DNA of 64,000 bases, from assembly GCF_018873765.1 (NCBI RefSeq), contig NC_057925.1, forward strand, positions 6,211,568 to 6,275,567, given 5' to 3'. The translations under genes were made by a program, and so were the position numbers. Source of the DNA: Telopea speciosissima (Eukaryota; Streptophyta; Magnoliopsida; Proteales; Proteaceae). A model generated the notes under the pieces. The model did no database searches. It was not told where the DNA came from and saw only the letters and a list, made by a program, of their open reading frames with translations. Below are positions 49,601-64,000 of the stretch, in pieces (positions within the stretch are counted from its first letter, which is position 1; the number at the start of each line of letters is the position of its first letter).

Positions 49601-50899
49601 GTATGGAGGATTATGATTGGCAAAAGTGTGGGTCAAGTCTTAAAGGAATTTTTAAAATAATAGAAACAATTTCATAGTTAGCTCAAATGTCTATTTGAAC
49701 ATATTAACATGGGATTGAGCATTAGAAATCCCATAAAATAGGGGAATAAAATGTGAGTATAATTTATTTTCTTATGGGTACCTAAATCCCATCACTTTTT
49801 CCTTTTTTTTTTCCTTTTTATTTTTATAGAATAAATAAATATGTTAATTTGATACATGATACAAATATAATTTGTTTCATTTCTTGTCTGGTGGGCAGAC
49901 AAGAAAATCAAGTTCTCAGTCAAGCAAGCAAAATCATGGGTAAATTGATATGTGGATAGAGGGAGGATTTGTCATCGTTTTCAATTTTGGAAGTATAATT
50001 TAAGTTTCAATTATTCTAAGAGAGTAATTGTATTAAATAACAAATATTGGTCAAAGAAATAAATTTTGCTCTCCTTGGGTGATCCAAAATTCAAAATAAA
50101 ATGGTGGTTATTTCAATTTGCTAACTCAAGAGGATATAATTTTTGGTCATGTGGAGACCAATGTAGTTCTCAAGGTATGCGCATACCCAATCCATGAGGT
50201 TTCTGTCATTGCGAAGTTTGGGGAAGGTCATAACGTATGCAGTCTTATCTTTGCTTTCAAAGAGAGGTTCTTTCAGATAAAAGATGTTTCATAATTCGAC
50301 TCCGTGATCGTTTGATCACAATGGAGCAACCTTACCATTGTGCTAAAGGTCGCCAACAAATCAATAGCTATCGGTTTTGAATTGGGTTTTTGTAAATCGA
50401 GCTTGGACTGCACTGGTATATGAAGGGGGGAAAAAAAATTTAAAGAATAATATTTCCAGTTTTGCAACATGGTTTGGTAATGTGGCAATTTCGACTTTTG
50501 ATATATATAGAGAGAGTGGTCATGTAGTTTTAATCTCAATATTGACTTTCTGTTTTTTAATTTATAATATTAGGATCATATTAAAATTAGGGCCAATTTT
50601 TGGATCAAATTTCGATGCCAAATGGATTTCTACGTGAACATATAGTGGGATTAGGGATGTTTTGCTAAGCTTGACAACATATCTGTTTTGCTTCTATCTT
50701 TTATATATCTTGTAAGACAATGAATTGTTTATAGTACCTAAAAAAATAGTACTTCTATTAATTATTTGAAAATTTGATTATTGTTCTACTCAAAAAAAAA
50801 ATAAAATGATTATTGGACTTTTAAAAAAACTGATCATCCCATCCAGCCCCAATCAATTAGGTGGAGGGGATAAAACGAAATTACTAAAAATAATAAATT
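49601..50899. other. Spacer between beta-glucosidase copies
   Basis: AT-rich DNA without a gene. It presumably contains the 3' UTR and polyadenylation site of the intact minus-strand gene; no single signal stands out. Confidence 0.4.
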
Positions 50900-58365
<7,466 letters not shown>

Positions 58366-58443
58366 TACCTCTTCTCTTCTGCTTTCTTTTCTTGTATCCC
58401 TCTATATGTGTATTCTCTAGATTTGAAAGAAGCAAATGCAAAA

Positions 58444-58452
58444 GCTATATAG
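58444..58452 (-). promoter_or_regulatory. TATA-like box of the BGLU gene
   Basis: CTATATAGC on the minus strand lies about 80 bp upstream of the start codon, a fitting distance for a short leader. Confidence 0.45.
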
Positions 58453-58752
58453 ATTTAGACTTTGAGTGTGGTCGTCAATGGTCTAATAATTCAAAATTTT
58501 GATTCCTTCAAAAAATTTATTTGTTCATTAAATTATGGGATTTAATACTGTTGATTTAGCATCATCACATCTGGTTGGTATAATGGTATATCTATTAAGT
58601 TTGCAATATTTTATTCCCATACATGGTAAAGACGTGCAGCATCAAATTTAAAAACGGACTTTATGTAACACTTTGATGTATTACATGTCTGACCATTATA
58701 TTAATTATTAGGGGTCATCCAATGGCCTTTATATTATAATTAAATAATTATT

Positions 58753-58921
58753 GGGAGAAAGTTTTCTGTTCGGACGTGTGGCTTACATCAGCATTTCCAT
58801 AAGTCTATTTCTCTCCTCCTCATATGAAAAGACAGTCGTGTCCCCTTGTGTTAAGGAGGAAAAAGATAAACATATGAGAGTGTTGGCATAGACCACACTC
58901 TCGGAGAGAAAACTATTTCTC
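58753..58921. mobile_element. Mutator-like MITE, 169-bp family, in the BGLU promoter
   Basis: Starts GGGAGAAAGTTTTCTGTTC and ends GAGAGAAAACTATTTCTC. The 9-bp flanks ATAATTATT (58744-58752) and ATAACTATT (58922-58930) match at 8 of 9. The length is identical to the copy at 3651-3819. It lies about 390 bp upstream of the start codon, inside the inverted-repeat loop. Confidence 0.78.
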
Positions 58922-58957
58922 ATAACTATTTTAGGGTTTTGACTAAAAGGGTTGTTT

Positions 58958-59589
58958 CTATAAGGGTATTTATGTAATATCTTTTCATATGTTTTAATAT
59001 AATCTTATTTATATTAATACTCAGACTATAAGGGACAATCTAATAATTACTCCATCTAATCTAAATCCTAATTTTTTTATAAATATTAACTAGAAACTGC
59101 AGTCTGAATATTCTAAACTAGATACTCAAGATGCAATGCTTTAAGCAACTTTAAACCCTAAATCTTAAACCCTAACATTTATCGTGTATTGTATTTTTTC
59201 CTCTGTATTTTGAATCTTATTGTAAAACTCTTAGTTGACCATCTTAAAAAAAATGGACGACTTTGTTGATGAAAGGAAAAAGCTTTCCATGACGTCATGA
59301 TAAGATTCTTTTCTCACATGAGGATTTTTTATTAATTTTTTTTTTTCTACTCTAACAAATGTGAAGTTTGCACTGCTATTGATGTGACGTGCAGACTCGT
59401 ACTCATTATGAAGTTATGGGAACCTCTCCTTTGTATTTACACTCACAAAATATCTCAATTAATTATATGACCCAACACAATATCAAGTAGGGGAAGACAT
59501 ACTCAAAGCGACCCAACCGAGCAAACTTTTTTAATATTCTAAAGAGCAAAAACGACTGCCTATACGGAAAAATCCTGCCCCTGTTGATG
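58958..59589 (-). repeat. Inverted-repeat arm 2 (BGLU upstream region)
   Basis: Reverse-complement partner of 57022-57655. It begins about 590 bp upstream of the BGLU start codon. A GGGGCAGGATTT block marks the outer edge of both arms. Confidence 0.85.
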
Positions 59590-61755
59590 CTATAAAGATA
59601 AGGAAACGGATAGAAAATTGAAAAAATGGAAAACAAAAGTTGTGTTTTTTTTTTTTTTTTTGAGAAGATAAATCTAAAAATAAGTTATATTTAAAAGGAT
59701 AAAGTTTTCCTCCATCCATGGAGGATGGCTCTTTCTTGAATTTTAGTATATTTCAAAATACTCTCTCGATATCTATTTCTATTCTCTCCCGCCTCTCAGA
59801 GAATGGGATTCCATTCACCATGATTGGAGAGAAATTCGATCCTAATTAAAATACTAACAACATTATAAAAAAGATGTAAAATTATCAAAAAAAAAAAATA
59901 CTGAATTCTATAATTGAAAAAAAAAAAAAAAAAAAACTGTAATACAATCGTATGAATAGGATAGGAGGCAATCTTCCTTCATCCACATTCAAGGGAGAAT
60001 CCCTTGATCGAGGGGTTCAGATAATTTCTAGAGGATACTAGAGAACAATTAAGGAGTATTATCAACTCCATACTATAGAGTGATCAAAATATTTATGACC
60101 CTACTCTAGATGGGTGTATGTACTTTTCCTTCGCCTATGGTGTAGAAAAACTTTTTCTAATAAGAAACGTCTAAATCCCAATGAAAAATAGACGAAATAT
60201 ATATTAAGAGAGAAACTAAAATTAGTGGCTATATACAATTTATTAGATGTAAAGGTCCAAAATAAAGATTAAGGTCTAAACCTAAAACCATTAAAATTTG
60301 AAACTAAAATTTTGATATCTTAGTTATATGTAAGTGGCATTTTTTTTTTTTTTTTGAAGATAAAAAGGTCGTACCCAATGCACAAGGCTCTCATGTTTAG
60401 CAGGTCTGGGGAGGGTCAGATATACTCAGCCTGTTTTGAAGATAATTAAAATAATTCTTCACCTTCATTGGTTGGAAAAAACCAAAAAGATTCTGAATTT
60501 AGAAAAAAAACAAGAGATCGGTTTTGGTGGATCTCAATCCACAAGTCGAAACAGTGTGTGGATGATTAGTTCTGTTAGGTGAGAAATCATGAGGGATCAA
60601 AATTTTATGGAGAGTATACCTATGTTTTTAGTGCACGGTATTGAAATCGGTATTGGTAACCTGTAAATTGATATGATATCGATACAGTATCGTCCTAGAA
60701 CGGTTGTAACAGACAAAATTACCCCTGAATCTCTTTAAAAAATAAGTTTTCTTATCATTTTACCCCTTGTCCGTATTGGCACGATATCGATATCGGTGAC
60801 TAGCAAAACCGATACGTATCACCTTATATGAACGATATGATACTGATACTTAAAACCATGATTATACCCAAGGTCCCGATTCATACGCAGGCATAGAATT
60901 AGAATCTGGATCAACCATGAGTATACCCAAGGTCCTGATATATCCTTAATGCTCTTCCTTCTTGATGTTGGCAAGATCGAGTAGGTCAAAACCTACGGTC
61001 TCGGGCGATCTTTTCGATCGGTAACTCAATATGGAAGTTCCACTATAATTTATGATCAACTGGGGGGGGGGGGTGTTCATGGCGTAAAAGCACTAAAATA
61101 TTTTGGTTCCATTGATTTCGATGATACGAATTAATGAAGAGTGAAGGATAAGTCTCTTTGTCTCAATTAAAACAACAACGAAAGGGATAAATGAGGAAAA
61201 GGATCTTATGCAGGTGTGGCGGGAGTTGCACCTGTGCAGCATCGTTAAACGACAGCAAAAATAGGGGTGAGGTGGTCATTTTACAGGTGGATCCCACCTG
61301 AGCCCCACATGTGAAATGACCACCTCCCCCCTTATTTGGGGTGGTTTTTGGAGCTGCATAGTGCAGCTCCCGCCATAGCTGCACAAGATCCAAGTCCGAT
61401 AAATGAGGAGAAGGTACTTATTTACTAACTTCTACCTACAACCATGCATGCTGGTTTCAGGAATTGGTATTGGATCGATCAATTCGTATCGATATTAGCG
61501 GAGATTGATATCAATTTCTGTTCGATCTTATATCGGTGGATCAATACAGATAAAGATTAAAATATAAAAAAATAAAATCAGATTTTTTTTTAGATAATTA
61601 GGGTAAATCTGTCCGATCTAAATTGATACAGATCGATCTGGATCAATATCAGTTGAGACTGATACTGAACTCATACAAAATTCTTGTTGTGCGTCCAGGC
61701 ATGGTATACATGGATTAACCACAAATATGCCATATGGAAGGATGATCTAGGTCAA
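59590..61755. other. Intergenic with dispersed repeats
   Basis: No gene. Poly-A/T runs occur near 59645 and 59919. Words such as GATATCGATA near 60640-60850 belong to the dispersed family also seen near 33950-34170. An inverted-repeat MITE-like unit lies at about 61203-61392, with arms GCAGGTGTGGCGGGAGTTGC and GCAGCTCCCGCCATAGCTGC. Confidence 0.45.
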
Positions 61756-61883
61756 ACAACAGCTGCCTAGCATAGTTGGTGAGCTGTGGTGCGCTTAATG
61801 CCCATGGTCGCCAGGAGGTTTCTAGTTCGAGTCTCCTGGCTGTTACCTTTCCCCCTCCCAATTCCTCCCCTAAAAAAAACAGA
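61756..61883 (+). mobile_element. tRNA-derived SINE
   Basis: A 128-bp element with a pol III box A (TAGCATAGTTGGTGAGC, near 61768) and box B (AGTTCGAGTCTCC, near 61827), then a pyrimidine-rich tail and a short A run. It is flanked by the perfect 18-bp duplication AAGGATGATCTAGGTCAA (61738-61755 and 61884-61901), the mark of target-primed reverse transcription. It cannot fold as a full tRNA. Confidence 0.9.
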
Positions 61884-61901
61884 AAGGATGATCTAGGTCA
61901 A

Positions 61902-62352
61902 TGATAAATTTTTTACAATTATATTTCATTGATTGTACTTTATGTAGCAATAGGGTATGCAATCCAACTAAAGTGAGGATTAAGGTTACCTGATCATCCA
62001 TAATTGCAAATTCTCCTAAGGAATAGAACTCTTACGGGCAGTTGATCACTACGTGGTCACATGATCAAGCGTGCAGACACAAGGAGGGCCACGAGCTCAC
62101 TCTTGTTTGATGCCTGTGTGTTCCCATTGGCCCCCACCACGTTGGCGTAGGGGCCACTTGGCCTATTAGCCCCTTATTTTTCCCACTTCTTAATTATATA
62201 GATTCACAATGCATAGGGAGAGTTAGAAAGAGAGGACAACTCCAATAACTCCTTGTAGAGATAAAGAAGGCATAATCTCTTCGCAAGGAGAAAGAGTAAG
62301 AATTCTTAACTACACACCTTCACTCTCGATTCTTAATTTATATATATTTTTT
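61902..62352. other. Intergenic, no gene seen
   Basis: AT-rich sequence; nothing recognised. Confidence 0.4.
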
Positions 62353-62543
62353 GGAGAAAGAACGCTACTTGGTTGCACGGGGCACGTAGCCCCTGTGCCC
62401 AGACTCAGGACCACGCGAAAATGACCACCTCACCCACATGGAAAAACAGAAATTTCTGAAGGTTGAGGTGCCTATTTTGTACGGCCCAGTGTTTGGGCGC
62501 AAGGGCCACATGCCACACGCGACTAGATAACATTCTCTTTCCC
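62353..62543. mobile_element. Mutator-like MITE, AACGCTACTTGG family
   Basis: A 191-bp element starting GGAGAAAGAACGCTACTTGG and ending ACTAGATAACATTCTCTTTC plus CC. Inner arms are GGGCACGTAGCCCCTGTGCC and GGGCGCAAGGGCCACATGCC. It is flanked by the 9-bp repeat ATATTTTTT (62344-62352 and 62544-62552), although the flank is low in complexity. Confidence 0.7.
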
Positions 62544-62552
62544 ATATTTTTT

Positions 62553-63870
62553 TTTTGGTAAGGAGTCACTTGAATTCCAAAAGATAAAAACTCTTGAATA
62601 CGAAAAATTAAAGTCTCATCAAAGAGACAAAATCTCCTTAATCTGAAAATATAATGTAACAGTTAATGGTAGCTTCTTTTAATATCTTTATTCTATCAAA
62701 CAAGTCAAGAGATGAGATCCTATTGGCTAATCCACCACCTATCTTAAGGTGTGTTGTTATCCATTTCCCAATAAAGATTTTAGTGGGGGTGCAAGTTTGG
62801 CTTGGTAAGCTCAAGCCCGCCCTAAGCCTGACAGGTCCTGGGCTCAGCTTTTTAGCCCACATGGCAGGCCAAGGTTGAGATTCCTAAAGCCAGGCTTGGG
62901 CTGTGAGGCCCTGGGTTGAGCCCAACCCAGCGTGGCCCTATATATAAATTTACACATTTTTTATATTTCTATAAATCAAAAGTACAAAAGAATTAAGAAG
63001 GCACCCATCCCTCATGGACAAGCCAAACATGAAAGGTAGGAAGGCCCTACACCATAGAAAAGACAACAACGTGGCTAAACCATTAGCCAAGAACCACTAA
63101 CACAAAACAAAGCCCCAAGGGATTCTAACAAGGAAAGGAACTCGTGAGAAACCTCCAGCGCAGCCCATCACCGAGTAACCCAAAAGAGGTGCACACCCCA
63201 CATCTCTACAAGGGCTAGAGATTCCTAGGAGCCCTCTTCCCCTTGGGTTAATAATTCTACATCAGTTAGAGAAAGAGATTGTTTTGACTTCGTTTAGAAC
63301 GGGGTAAAGTAAAAATTCTTTGGAAAAACAAAATTTTTTCTCATCTTTATGTAAATTAATAGAAATACACAACGATAACCAAGTATGCACAAAATAATAA
63401 CACACTGAAATAAATCATCTCAATCACAGAAGTACATATCAATTTTAATATGAAAATTCTTCTAAGATGAAAAAGAAAAACCACGAAACATTGTCCAAAT
63501 AAAATCTTTTACTATAATCCAATGTTAAATACTACCAAACATAAAGAGAAACAATCCTCTTGGATTACAAAACAATTCACCAAATATAAATGAATTCACC
63601 AGATTATAGTACTTTTACCTTAGAGACCAACGGAACAAATACGGGAGAAGTCCGAATACTTCCCCTTCTTCTTCTCTTGGCAGATAGAATGTGCTAACAG
63701 AACGAAGGGGGAGAACCAAAAACCTAATTTTCCTTTCCTTTCCTTTCTTCTCTCCTCTTTTACTTACGGAAAAAAGCAGAGCAGAAAAGTGATTACACAC
63801 TCATGCTCACTCCCTCTACTCTTTATAAAAAAAAACAGAATACGAAGAGAGCCAGACGGAAACGAATTTT
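62553..63870. other. Intergenic, no gene seen
   Basis: Includes a dispersed C/G-rich repeat near 62780-62940 (GGTCCTGGGCTCAGC type). The open frames at 62638-62878 fall in it. No gene was recognised up to the window edge. Confidence 0.4.
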
Positions 63871-63876
63871 TTTCTT

Positions 63877-64000
63877 GTACGGTTCCCTGACCGCTGCGAT
63901 TCCCTAGTTCCTCTCACAAGAGGAGGGTGGACCCCACCTGGGCAGACTGTTCGATCAGGTGCCCCGGGTGGATCCCACTTCCCTCTTGTGAGAGGAACTA
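63877..64000. mobile_element. Mutator-like MITE, GGATC family, cut by the window end
   Basis: Contains the family words TTCCTCTCACAAGAGG, GGACCCCACCTGGGCAGA, and a mirrored CCACTTCCCTCTTGTGAGAG reaching the last base. The right terminus lies outside the window. Confidence 0.6.

Noticed and set aside
59145-59180. Telomere-like AAACCCTAAA words
   Set aside because: Only two or three irregular copies inside the inverted-repeat arm; not a telomeric array.
61768-61842. Possible tRNA gene (box A and box B present)
   Set aside because: It cannot form an acceptor stem. The 18-bp target duplication and A-tail identify it as a SINE.

Overview
The window is nuclear DNA from a flowering plant, most likely a eudicot (a grass is unlikely). 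The reasons are AT-rich sequence, GT-AG introns, plant-specific gene families with their usual exon layouts, and a very dense load of small plant DNA transposons. The species cannot be named from the sequence.

Three genes can be spliced into intact reading frames. (1) A nine-exon lipoxygenase on the + strand (7102-12636, 904 codons) has a plastid-type N-terminus, a PLAT domain and all five iron ligands; it belongs to the 13-lipoxygenase (oxylipin/jasmonate precursor) type. (2) A six-exon Golgi-type O-fucosyltransferase-like (GT106, MSR-like) gene lies on the - strand (18530-21612, 551 codons). (3) A thirteen-exon secreted family-1 beta-glucosidase lies on the - strand (50900-58365, 514 codons) with both catalytic glutamates.

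Downstream of the beta-glucosidase lies a second, decayed tandem copy (36535-48731). It lacks exons 1, 2 and 5, keeps only a stub of exon 6, and carries stops, frameshifts and lost splice donors. A 6,669-bp CACTA transposon (36593-43261) sits inside its last exon, flanked by the 3-bp duplication AAC. The element carries the first exon of a bHLH transcription factor gene, so it is a gene-capturing (Pack-CACTA type) element. A short fragment of a MATE transporter gene lies near the left edge (702-830).

The rest is intergenic or intronic DNA filled with small non-autonomous elements. Many have readable target-site duplications: 9 bp for several Mutator-like MITE families, 8 bp for hAT-like elements, 3 bp (TTA) for a Tourist-like element, and 18 bp for a tRNA-derived SINE. 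Two ~635-bp inverted arms flank exons 1-2 of the intact beta-glucosidase. The three intact genes have no evident functional link beyond lying in one region. The beta-glucosidase pair forms a tandem cluster in which one member has died while the other stayed intact.
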